Assembly: GCA_023150475.1 (NCBI GenBank)
Contig: JAKLKU010000008.1
Span: 1-64,000 of the forward strand
From: Planctomycetota bacterium
GTDB lineage: Bacteria > Planctomycetota > UBA1135 > GCA-002686595
Direction of reading: 5' to 3'
DNA length: 64,000 nt
Part shown: positions 28,523 to 36,670 of the stretch, in pieces
Layout: the number at the start of each line of letters is the position of its first letter
How positions within the stretch are numbered: position 1 is the first letter of the stretch
Notes under the pieces: generated by a model
What the model saw: the letters and a program-made list of their open reading frames with translations, nothing else
What the model was told of the DNA's origin: nothing
Databases searched by the model: none
Made by a program: the position numbers and the translations under genes

Positions 28523-28918
28523 ATGAACCGCCTCCGATCGGTGCAGCGTTGGTCCCTGCCGAGTGGCCCCGCGGTCGTCGGTTGGGGTTTCGCGTACTGC
28601 CTGGTATTCGGGAGCGTGTGGCTGCAGTGGGCCGATTTCTACTGGATCATCGACTCGAACACCTGGTGCACGCATCCGGAGCTCGGGCCGAGGCTGACCG
28701 CCGCGCTGTACGTCCTCGGGTTGCCGTGCAGTCCTGCGTGGCTCGTCTTGCGCGCGATGCCAGACGTGTGGGACACGTACCTCCCTTTCGTCCGTGGCGT
28801 CGCGTACCTCGGGTCGGTGCCGGTCAACGCGCTCGTCTGGGGGATCGCGCTCGCGTCCGCGTCCGAGCGCGGCCGCGCCGCGCTGCGTCGTTGGGTCAAC
28901 GCTCGGCGAGCCGCGTAG
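28523..28918 (+). CDS. Small membrane protein of unknown function
   Basis: The 131-residue protein starts at the ATG 28523; frames upstream are not protein-like. Three hydrophobic segments are visible: VVGWGFAYCLVFGSVWLQW, LTAALYVLGLPCSPAWLVL and VAYLGSVPVNALVWGIALAS. No family was recognised. It is divergent from the SulP gene (163 bases between starts), and its 3' end overlaps the convergent flavoprotein gene by 23 bases. Confidence 0.7.
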   Translation: MNRLRSVQRWSLPSGPAVVGWGFAYCLVFGSVWLQWADFYWIIDSNTWCTHPELGPRLTAALYVLGLPCSPAWLVLRAMPDVWDTYLPFVRGVAYLGSVPVNALVWGIALASASERGRAALRRWVNARRAA

Positions 28919-31259
28919 CCGACGCGGCGAGCGAGTCGCGGCGCAGGATCGAGCCGCTCTGCGGATCGACCTCGCCGAACTCGAGCACGCCGGTCGGGCA
29001 CAGCTGCACGCACGCGGAGCAGCGCACGCACTCCGGGTCCGCCATCGGCAGTCCCTTGTTCGCGAAGTTCATCACGTCGATGCCTTGGTGGCAGACGCTC
29101 GTGCACACGTTGCACGAGATGCACTTCTTCTTCTCCGCCAGGATGCGGAAGCGCGAGAAGCGCGCATAGATGTGCATCAACGCGGCGAGTGGACACGCGA
29201 AGCGACACCAGATCCGGCCGCTGAACCAGAAGTAGAACGCGACGCCGACGATGCCGGCGAGCCCAACGTCGACGAGCCAGTAGTAGTTGAGCTGGATGCC
29301 GAGCACGCTCCAACCCGAGAGCAGGCCGTAGTAGACGCTTTTCGCGTGCTCGCCGATCCACGTGCCCGGCAGCGTCCACGACGTCACGCGCACGAGGAAC
29401 AGCACGACCGCGACCGCGAGCACGACCTGGCCGACCATGTTCAGTCGGTTCCAGAAGCGTCCGTGCGGCATCTTCGTGCGGTGCGCGTCGCCGAGCGTCT
29501 CCGCCAACGCGCCGCACGAGCAGATCCAACCGCAATAGGCGCCCTTGCCGAACTTGCGCACGAGCAGCGGGATCAGGATCGCGGTCTGCACGAGCGAGAT
29601 CGCGAGCCACCACCACAGCGGCTGTTCGGTGAACACGTTCCAGATGAAGAGCGGCCACGCGAGCACGAAGCCGAACGCGCGCCAGTATTCGCGGCCATGG
29701 CCGTAGCCGGCGGCGGGGAACAGGTTGTCCGCGAGCGTCTTGCCGAACCCCGCGTCGAACGCGCCGTTGTGGCCGAGCCACGGCAATACGACGTACGGCA
29801 GCAGGAAGAGCGGCACGAGCTGGATCGCCATCAACGTCAGCGTCTGCACCTTGACGTACGGCGTGCGCCGCTTGCGGATGCGCGCGATGCCGAAGACCGT
29901 CACCAGCGCGCAGTACGCGAGCGAGTAGTAGAAGCCGGGCTCGGAGAGCGTGATCGCGAGCGTGCCCGCGAGCGTCGCCGGATCGACGCCGCGTTCGGCG
30001 GCTTCCGCGAGCGACGTCGGTTGTCCGAACGGGAACCAGTCGCGCGCCTCGAACGCGTGCTTCAACGCGCCGCCCGCCTTCCAGTTGTAGAGGAAGACGC
30101 AGAACACGAGGAACAGCGCGAGCAGCGTCCAATCGCGCGGTCGCAGCTCGCCTTGGATCCGCACGCCCGACTTGCGGAAGAAGTCGAGCGGCGCCTCGCG
30201 ACCGATCATCGTGAAGACGGCGGCGTTCGCGAGCACGAGCTCTCGCTTCTCGGCGTCGACGAGCGCCACGGTGTCCGCGTCGATGCGCTTCACCGTCGAA
30301 CCGAGCAGCACGCGGATCGAGCCAGGCCGGCGCGCGCCTTCCATGAAGTCGCCGACCGCGGTCGTCACGCGCTCGGAGCTCGGCGTCTCGATCGCGACGT
30401 GCGCCTGCGGATCGGCGCGCAACGCTTCGAGTCGCTCGACGTTCTCGGGCTTCGGACGCGCGAGTTCCAGCTTGCGATAGGAGAGCGTGACGTCCGCGCC
30501 GCACTGCGCGAGCGCGATCGCCGTCTCGAGCGCGCTGTCGCCGCCGCCGACGACGAGCACGGCCGCCCGCGCGAACTCCTTGGGATCGTGCAGGCGGTTG
30601 AAGACCTTGCCGGAGTCCTCGCCCGGCACGCCGAGCTTGCGGAAGTTGCCCGAACGGCCGATGGCGACGATCACACGGCGCGCGCGGAGCTTTGCGCCGT
30701 CGCCGAGCACGACCGTGAGCGCGCCGCCCTCGCGTTCGACGCGCTCGACGCGCGCGAGCCGCGGTCGGATGCCGCGCTCGAGCGTCTGTGCGCGCAGCTC
30801 TTCGAGCAGCGGCTCCTTCACTTGCGCGCGGAACTGGAGCTCGCCCGCCGGCCGCATCTCGGTCGGGTAGGTGAAGATCGGCTTCGCCTTCGGGAAGTTG
30901 ACGATCGTCGCGAACGGCTCGCTCGCTTCGAGCAACTCGAACTCGAGGCCGAGCTTCTTCGCTTCGAGAGCCGCCGCCATCCCGGACACGCCGCCGCCGA
31001 CGATCACGAGGTCCTTCACGCCGCTTTCGCGCTCGCGCACTTCGGCCTGGAACGCGGGGTCGGCGACGATCCTCTGCACGGCGCGCGCACCGGTGTCGGC
31101 GGAGAACTTGAGCAGGGGAATCCCGGTCAAGTCGCCGACGACGTAGAGCCCGCGCACGTTCGTCGAACCGTCCTCGCGCACTTCGGGCAGCTTCTCGACG
31201 GCGCCGGCGGGCCAACGACCGTGCAACCAATGGAAGTAACGCTCGAGCGAACGAATCAC
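28896..31259 (-). CDS. FAD/NAD(P)-binding oxidoreductase fused to membrane polyferredoxin
   Basis: This 787-residue protein has two parts. Residues about 1-365 are a flavoprotein of the thioredoxin-reductase type, with dinucleotide motifs VIVGGGVSGMAAALE (86-100) and VLVVGGGDSALETAIALAQC (234-253). An FAD-contact segment, LYVVGDLTGIPLLKFSADTG at 38-57, unusually precedes the first Rossmann motif. The rest is a NapH/CcoG-like membrane polyferredoxin with helices, CGWICSCG and CRFACPL, then two 4Fe-4S clusters in CISCNVCTSVCHQG and CVRCSACVQLCPTG. It would pass electrons from NAD(P)H through FAD and Fe-S clusters at the membrane. Start: GTG 31259 behind GGAGGAG. Confidence 0.87.
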   Translation of the reverse strand: MIRSLERYFHWLHGRWPAGAVEKLPEVREDGSTNVRGLYVVGDLTGIPLLKFSADTGARAVQRIVADPAFQAEVRERESGVKDLVIVGGGVSGMAAALEAKKLGLEFELLEASEPFATIVNFPKAKPIFTYPTEMRPAGELQFRAQVKEPLLEELRAQTLERGIRPRLARVERVEREGGALTVVLGDGAKLRARRVIVAIGRSGNFRKLGVPGEDSGKVFNRLHDPKEFARAAVLVVGGGDSALETAIALAQCGADVTLSYRKLELARPKPENVERLEALRADPQAHVAIETPSSERVTTAVGDFMEGARRPGSIRVLLGSTVKRIDADTVALVDAEKRELVLANAAVFTMIGREAPLDFFRKSGVRIQGELRPRDWTLLALFLVFCVFLYNWKAGGALKHAFEARDWFPFGQPTSLAEAAERGVDPATLAGTLAITLSEPGFYYSLAYCALVTVFGIARIRKRRTPYVKVQTLTLMAIQLVPLFLLPYVVLPWLGHNGAFDAGFGKTLADNLFPAAGYGHGREYWRAFGFVLAWPLFIWNVFTEQPLWWWLAISLVQTAILIPLLVRKFGKGAYCGWICSCGALAETLGDAHRTKMPHGRFWNRLNMVGQVVLAVAVVLFLVRVTSWTLPGTWIGEHAKSVYYGLLSGWSVLGIQLNYYWLVDVGLAGIVGVAFYFWFSGRIWCRFACPLAALMHIYARFSRFRILAEKKKCISCNVCTSVCHQGIDVMNFANKGLPMADPECVRCSACVQLCPTGVLEFGEVDPQSGSILRRDSLAASATRLAER

Positions 31260-31264
31260 GGACT

Positions 31265-31318
31265 CCTCCGATAGTTCCTCCGGGAATTCCTCTGGGAACT
31301 CCTCAGGGGACGCCTCCG
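31265..31318 (-). repeat. 12-bp repeats carrying Shine-Dalgarno cores
   Basis: Four 12-base units plus a half unit lie directly upstream of the flavoprotein gene. Read on the minus strand each ends in GAGG (CGGAGG, CGGAGG, CAGAGG, CTGAGG). The last provides GGAGGAG at five-base spacing from the GTG start at 31259. In frame with that start the units would instead encode PEEF-like tetrapeptides, reachable from an upstream TTG. Which role applies cannot be decided by eye. Confidence 0.6.
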
Positions 31319-31511
31319 GCAACGCAGCACGATACGCAACATGGCGGTGGGTTGGATGCCGTTCGTGCACGGCGCTTTCGCGAGACTCGCGGCGTCGGCC
31401 GACCTTTCGCGACGCAGGACCGACAGAAGCATTGCGCAACCGTCGCCCGACGGCGCTTCCTGCGTCGGGGCGAGCCGCTAAGGTGGCGGGCGAAATCGGA
31501 GATCCCCAAAC

Positions 31512-32819
31512 ATGCGCACAACGCTTTCGCCGTGGACTTGGCTCGTCATGCTTCCTCTTGCCGCTTGCGCGTCGACCGGCGCCCAGGATTCGGGCGCGAA
31601 GGACGTCGCCGGCGGGCCCGCGGGCAACGCGACGCCCGCTTCCGCGCCGGGCCAAGGCGCGGCGAACGGCGAGACGCAGGCCACGAAGACGCTCGAGAAG
31701 GTCGGCATCGTCGCGCCGGCGAACTACGCGGCGATCGCGCTGTGGCCGGAACAGTACGCGGGCGGTTTCAGCGTGCTCGAAGTGTCGCCGCACGGCGCGA
31801 CGGTCGCGGAAGGCGACGTGATCGCGAAGCTCGATCCGCGCGCGCTCGACGACGAGCTCCATCGCATGGAACTCGAGCTGCGCTCCGCCGAGATTCGCCA
31901 CGAAGGCGTCGTCGAACGCAACAAGCTCGACGCGTCGGCCGCGGCGCTCACCCTGGAGCAGTCGAAGGCGTCGCTCGAACGCGCGCGCCGCTCGTTCGAG
32001 GGTTACAAGAAGTTCGAACTCGAGTTCGACAAGCGCCAGGAGGATCTCGCGAAGCGCTACGAGCAGGCGCGCGTCGACGACGCGACCGACGAGCTCGATC
32101 AGCTCGAGAAGATGTACAAGGCGGATGCCTTGGTCGACGCGACCGAGGACATCGTCATCAAACGCTCGCGGCGCGACCTCGAGACGACGAAGCTCGGCAA
32201 CGAGCTCACCGTCGACCGCCGCAAGTACCGCGAGGACTTCGAGAAGAAGATGACCTTCGCGCAGCGCGAGGAGGCGCTCAAGTCGCAAGAAGAGAGCTTC
32301 GCGCGGCTGGTCAAGCAGCAGGAACTCGACGCGAAGTCGCGGGCCGACGCCGAACTGCGCTCCGCCGACGGATTGCGGGAGCAGCGCGAGAAGTTCGCGA
32401 AGCTGACCCGCGACCGCAAGCTCTGCGAGCTCAAGGCGCCGCGCTCGGGCGTGCTCCTGCACGGCGGCTCGAAGGACTTCCGTCCCGGCCGCAACCCGCC
32501 GCGTTACGAGCGCGCGAACTCGCTCGCGACGAAGACCGAAGTGTTCCTGATCGCCGAACCCGAGGCCGGCGCCGTCAACGTCGACGTCACCGATGCCGAG
32601 CTCGACCGCGCGAGGAACGGCGCGCGGGTCGCGGTGCAGTCGCTCGTGGTCCCGACGGAGAAGACCCAAGGCACGCTCACGGTCGAGACGTATCCGAAGT
32701 CCGCGAACCCGAACGAAGCGACGTACGAAGCGCGGATCACGCTCGATGCGCCGCTCTCGGGCGTCGTCTACGGCACGCGCGCGAAGCTCGTGATCGAGAG
32801 CCCGAAGGTCGACGGATGA
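31512..32819 (+). CDS. HlyD-like adaptor lipoprotein
   Basis: The 435-residue protein begins with a lipoprotein signal whose lipobox is LAAC (MLPLAACAST). It has an HlyD/membrane-fusion-protein layout: a strand block with VSPHGATVAEGDVIAKLDPR forming half of a lipoyl domain, a long charged coiled-coil hairpin (about residues 110-320), the second lipoyl half ELKAPRSGVLLHGG, and a C-terminal barrel. No inner-membrane transporter gene or TolC-type gene is adjacent, which is unusual for such adaptors. Its stop overlaps the ATG of the cyclase-repeat gene (ATGA), so the two are translationally coupled. Confidence 0.82.
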   Translation: MRTTLSPWTWLVMLPLAACASTGAQDSGAKDVAGGPAGNATPASAPGQGAANGETQATKTLEKVGIVAPANYAAIALWPEQYAGGFSVLEVSPHGATVAEGDVIAKLDPRALDDELHRMELELRSAEIRHEGVVERNKLDASAAALTLEQSKASLERARRSFEGYKKFELEFDKRQEDLAKRYEQARVDDATDELDQLEKMYKADALVDATEDIVIKRSRRDLETTKLGNELTVDRRKYREDFEKKMTFAQREEALKSQEESFARLVKQQELDAKSRADAELRSADGLREQREKFAKLTRDRKLCELKAPRSGVLLHGGSKDFRPGRNPPRYERANSLATKTEVFLIAEPEAGAVNVDVTDAELDRARNGARVAVQSLVVPTEKTQGTLTVETYPKSANPNEATYEARITLDAPLSGVVYGTRAKLVIESPKVDG

Positions 32820-34033
32820 AGACGTTCGTGTTCTGCCTCGCGCTCGCTCTGCAAGGCGCGGGCGGCGAGGCCCAGAGTCCGCAGAAGCCCGCCCCGCCGC
32901 AAGGCGGCGAGCCGCCTGCCGCGTCGCAACCGGAGATCGTCCAGGACGGCGCGTGGCAACGGCTCGCGCCGGTGCCGTGCGAACGCGCGTTGCGCGAAGC
33001 GATCCAGTGGCTCGTCAAGAACCAGAACACCGACGGTTCGTGGGGCTCGCACCATTCGCCGCGGCCGATCGAAGTGCTCGCGTCGATCCCCGGTTCGCAG
33101 CAAGCGTTCCGCGTCGCGACGACGGCGCTCTGCGTGATGGCGCTGACCGACGCGCGGCTCGACGTGCCCGGCGCGGCCGACGCGGCGGAGCGGGGGCTCG
33201 AGTACCTGCTGAAGGACTTCGACGTCAAACGCCAGAGCGGCCTCGAGCACTACAACGTGTGGTCGATGGGCTACGCGCTCGAGTGCTTCGGCGAGCAGTT
33301 GAAGCGCCGACCGGAGGATCCGCGCGCGAAGTCGATGCGCGCCGCGTGCGACACGCTCGTCGAACGACTGGGGCAGTACCAGACGCTCGACGGTGGGTGG
33401 GGCTACCTCAGCATCGACGGCGTGCCGACGTATCAACCGTCGGACACGTCGATGAGCTTCACGACGGCGACGATCCTGCTCGGACTCCACGTCGCGGGCC
33501 AACAAGGCATCGCGATCCCGAAGAAGCTGCTCGAACGCGCGGTCGACCACATCGAACGTTCGCGGCTCTCCGACGACGCGTTCCTGTACGGCGAGTACCT
33601 GAAGTACCGGCCGCGGATGGGCATCAACGAGCTCTACGGTTCCGCGTGCCGCACGCCGCTCTGTCTGCGCGCGCTCGACCTCTTCGGCCGCAAGATCGAG
33701 ACGCAGCACTACGTCTCGGCGCTCGAGAACTTGCTCGTCAAGTCGCCCGACTACCAGAAGGCGTCGGTGCGCCGGCCGATCCCGCACGAATCGTGGTACT
33801 CGATCTCGGGCTACTTCTACCTCTACGGCCACGCGTACGCGGCCTACGTGCTCGAGCGTTTGCCGAAGAAGGAGCAGGACCGCTTCTGGCCGTTGCTCGT
33901 CGACGCCGTGCAGTACTGCCGCGATCCCGACGGCTCGTTCTGGGACTATCCGCTGTACAGCTACCACAAGCCGTACGGCACGGCGCTCGCCGTGCTCGCC
34001 CTCGCCAGGGCGCAACGCGCCGGCGCCAAGTAG
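32816..34033 (+). CDS. Secreted prenyltransferase/squalene-cyclase-repeat protein
   Basis: The 405-residue protein has a signal peptide (MKTFVFCLALALQGAGG) and a body of alpha-hairpin repeats in the terpenoid-cyclase/prenyltransferase alpha-toroid fold. Recognisable QW-like repeats are VKNQNTDGSWGS, QYQTLDGGWGYL and CRDPDGSFWDYP. The DxDD catalytic motif of class II cyclases is not seen, so an enzymatic cyclase role is unlikely; exported proteins of this sort are common in planctomycetes with unknown function. It is translationally coupled to the HlyD-like lipoprotein gene, suggesting a shared envelope function. Confidence 0.82.
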   Translation: MKTFVFCLALALQGAGGEAQSPQKPAPPQGGEPPAASQPEIVQDGAWQRLAPVPCERALREAIQWLVKNQNTDGSWGSHHSPRPIEVLASIPGSQQAFRVATTALCVMALTDARLDVPGAADAAERGLEYLLKDFDVKRQSGLEHYNVWSMGYALECFGEQLKRRPEDPRAKSMRAACDTLVERLGQYQTLDGGWGYLSIDGVPTYQPSDTSMSFTTATILLGLHVAGQQGIAIPKKLLERAVDHIERSRLSDDAFLYGEYLKYRPRMGINELYGSACRTPLCLRALDLFGRKIETQHYVSALENLLVKSPDYQKASVRRPIPHESWYSISGYFYLYGHAYAAYVLERLPKKEQDRFWPLLVDAVQYCRDPDGSFWDYPLYSYHKPYGTALAVLALARAQRAGAK

Positions 34034-34113
34034 CCGTTCGTGCTGGGTCGGCGTCCCGCGCGCCGAACGTGATTTCGCCGCGCGGAGTTTGAACCGACGC
34101 ACGCGCGGCGAGC

Positions 34114-35778
34114 GTGTCGTCGAGCGGCCGCTCGTTCGCTCTTCCGCGGGCGCGGCGCGCCGTCACCGTGGGTCCAGCGCTCGTTCGGCCGTCTGCGACG
34201 GAGGCCGCTCGTCCGCCGCGCGGCGTGCTCGCGAGCACGTGGTTCGGCGCGCGCGGCGTCTGGCTCGCCGCAACGCTCGCCGCGCTGGTCTTCCTGATCC
34301 GCGCGCCAGCGTTGTGGTACGCGTATCCGTTCGAAGGCACCGCCGACGAGCGCGTGATCGTCGACCACGCCGTCGAGATCGTGCGGAGCGGTGATCCGCA
34401 TCCGCGCGCGTTCAACTACCCGAGCTTGCACGTCTACGCGGCGAGCTGCGCCTTCGCGCTGCTCGAACGCTGCGGAGTGCTCGCCGCCGATCCGCGGCCG
34501 ACGCCGGAGCACTTCCTCGTCGCACGCGCCATGGTGCTCGCGCTCGCGGCGCTCGGCGTCTTCGCGACGGCACGGCTCGGCGCGCGAGCGTTCGGCGAGC
34601 GCGTCGGGCTCCTGTCCGCGGCGGTGCTCGCGTGTCTGCCGCTGCACTTCGTGTTCTCGTTCGTCGCGCGCGTCGACGTCGGCGCTGCGACCTGGTCGGT
34701 GTGCGCGGTGCTCGTCGCGTTGTGTTTGCTCGACGGTGCGTCGCGTTCGCGAGACTGGCTCCTCGCCGCGCTTTTCGTCGGCCTCGCGACCGGCAGCAAG
34801 TACACGGCGTGCGTCGCGGGCGTTCCGGTGCTCGCGGCGTTCGCGCTCGCGCGGCCCAGGCCACCGTTCGTGCGCCTCGCGAGCTTCTGTCTCGTCGCGC
34901 CGCTCGTGTTCCTCGCGACGTCGCCGTACGTCGTGCTCGATCCGCGGGGATTCGGGGCGGGGATCGCGGAGGTGCGCGACGCGTACCGCTCGAACCTGCC
35001 CGGGCATTCGGCGGGCGGCGCGACGAGTTACCTCGCCGTGCTCGGCGACTGGCATCGCGGGCTCGGGCTCGGCGTGCTCTCGAGCGCGGCGTTCGGCGTC
35101 GTGCGCGCGTGGCGCTGGCAGCCGCGCGCGACGCTGGTGCTGCTCGCGTGCCCTGCGGCGCTCTTCGGCTTGCTCGGCGCGTATCCGTCGCACTTCGCGC
35201 GCAACTCGGTCGTCGTCGCGCCGTTCGCGGCGCTCTTCGCGAGTCACGCGCTGCTCGGTGTGTGCGAGTGGGGCGCGTCGCGCTTCGCCGCCGTCGCTCG
35301 GTCGACGCGCCGTGCGCGGCTCGTCGCGATCGCCTCGAGCGTCGTGCTCGTCGGTTTCGTCTTGTTGGAGCCGACGCGCGTCTCCGCGGCCGAGTGGCGC
35401 GCCGCGCGGCTCGCGGACGTCCGCGGTCCGGCGCTCGAGTGGATCCGCGAGCACCTCGAGCCCGGCGCGCGCATCCTCTGCGAACAACGCGGTCCTCCGC
35501 TCGCGACGCGCGCCCCGGCCTTCGACGTCACCGAAGTGCGCTGTGCGGTCGAAGCGCGAGCCCGAACGCGCGCCGAGACCTTCGACTACGTCGTGCTCAC
35601 CGACTGGACGCGTCGCGCCGTCGCGCAGGATCCCGAGCGCTTCACGGCCCTCGTCGACGCCTACGCGGAGTTCGCGGCGAGCCACGCACTCGTCGCCGAG
35701 TTCGTCGCCGACGGCGTCCGCTTCGGCGGCGATTCCATCCGTGTCTACCGCGGAGTCCAAGGCGCCGCCACGCAGTAG
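34114..35778 (+). CDS. Integral membrane glycosyltransferase, GT39/PMT-like
   Basis: The 554-residue protein has about ten hydrophobic segments. The first periplasmic loop contains YPFEGTADERVIVDHAVEIV, with an acidic pair as in the catalytic loop of polyprenol-phosphate-sugar-dependent (GT-C) transferases, then FNYPSLHVYAASC, the family's FxYPP-like motif. The C-terminal soluble region (about 420-554) is less conserved. It would transfer a sugar from a lipid carrier outside the inner membrane; the acceptor is unknown. The GTG at 34114 is the longest start, with a GTG at 34171 as alternative. It follows the cyclase-repeat gene by 80 bases. Confidence 0.82.
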   Translation: MSSSGRSFALPRARRAVTVGPALVRPSATEAARPPRGVLASTWFGARGVWLAATLAALVFLIRAPALWYAYPFEGTADERVIVDHAVEIVRSGDPHPRAFNYPSLHVYAASCAFALLERCGVLAADPRPTPEHFLVARAMVLALAALGVFATARLGARAFGERVGLLSAAVLACLPLHFVFSFVARVDVGAATWSVCAVLVALCLLDGASRSRDWLLAALFVGLATGSKYTACVAGVPVLAAFALARPRPPFVRLASFCLVAPLVFLATSPYVVLDPRGFGAGIAEVRDAYRSNLPGHSAGGATSYLAVLGDWHRGLGLGVLSSAAFGVVRAWRWQPRATLVLLACPAALFGLLGAYPSHFARNSVVVAPFAALFASHALLGVCEWGASRFAAVARSTRRARLVAIASSVVLVGFVLLEPTRVSAAEWRAARLADVRGPALEWIREHLEPGARILCEQRGPPLATRAPAFDVTEVRCAVEARARTRAETFDYVVLTDWTRRAVAQDPERFTALVDAYAEFAASHALVAEFVADGVRFGGDSIRVYRGVQGAATQ

Positions 35779-35820
35779 GGCCCGTTTGGAGCGGAAGCCG
35801 CGATTGCTAGCGTACGCGGC

Positions 35821-36507
35821 ATGCGCCACCTCACTGCCGTCCTCGTCCTCGCCTTCGCCGCCGCGTGTCAGTCCACTCCGTCCGTGTCCGAGCCCATCGC
35901 GCTCTTCAACGGCCACGATCTCTCCGGTTGGCACGCCGACGTGCCCGAAGCCGACGGCAAGACCGACGTGCCGCCGTCGTTCGCGGTCCGCGACGGCGTG
36001 CTCGTCAGCCTCGGCAATCCGCCGGGTCACCTGATCACCGACGCTTCGTTCGCGGACTACAAACTCGTCGTCGAATACCGCTGGCCGGGGGAGCCCGGCA
36101 ACTGCGGCATCCTGGTCCACTCGTCGACGCCGCGCCGGCTCTACGGCATGTTCCCGCAGTCGATCGAGTGCCAGATGCACGTCGGCAACGCCGGCGACTT
36201 CTGGTGCATCGGCGAGGACATCGTCGTCGTCGACATGGAGACGCGCCGCGGCCCGAAGGAGAAGTGGGGCGTCGACGGCGACAAGGCGCGCCGCATCAAG
36301 AACCTCACCGACGGTTCGGAGAAGCCGATCGGCGAGTGGAACCAGATGGTGATCGAGTGCCGCGGCCGGCAGATCACCGTCTGGGTCAACGGCGAGCTCG
36401 TCAACCAAGGCTCGCAGTGCACCGCCGACCGAGGCCAGATCGCGATCCAAGCGGAAGGCGCGGTCGCCGAGTTCCGCAAGGTCGAGCTGACGCCGCTCCC
36501 GAACTGA
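35821..36507 (+). CDS. DUF1080 lipoprotein, 3-keto-disaccharide hydrolase-like
   Basis: This 228-residue protein has a lipobox (LAFAAACQST, Cys at about residue 16) and a single DUF1080 domain, a concanavalin-like jelly roll starting ALFNGHDLSGWHADV and containing NCGILVHSS, YGMFPQSIECQMHVGNAGDF and NQMVIECRGRQITVWVNGEL. Members have been assigned 3-keto-glucoside hydrolase activity, and the family is greatly expanded in planctomycetes. It precedes the PSD1 and DUF1501 genes on the same strand, so a shared role in polysaccharide or glycoside breakdown is plausible. Confidence 0.9.
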   Translation: MRHLTAVLVLAFAAACQSTPSVSEPIALFNGHDLSGWHADVPEADGKTDVPPSFAVRDGVLVSLGNPPGHLITDASFADYKLVVEYRWPGEPGNCGILVHSSTPRRLYGMFPQSIECQMHVGNAGDFWCIGEDIVVVDMETRRGPKEKWGVDGDKARRIKNLTDGSEKPIGEWNQMVIECRGRQITVWVNGELVNQGSQCTADRGQIAIQAEGAVAEFRKVELTPLPN

Positions 36508-36670
36508 GCGAATCGCACCGTTGCGCGTCTTTGGCGCGCGGCTTGCGGATGTGTCGGACTCGGTGGCGGCGCGTTCGAGCGGCGCCGCGCGAGTCCGCGC
36601 ATCGCTTCCACGCGGACGGTCCCGAGCCGCCGGTTTCTCGTTAGCATCGGACCGTCCTCGCGGACGTCGC

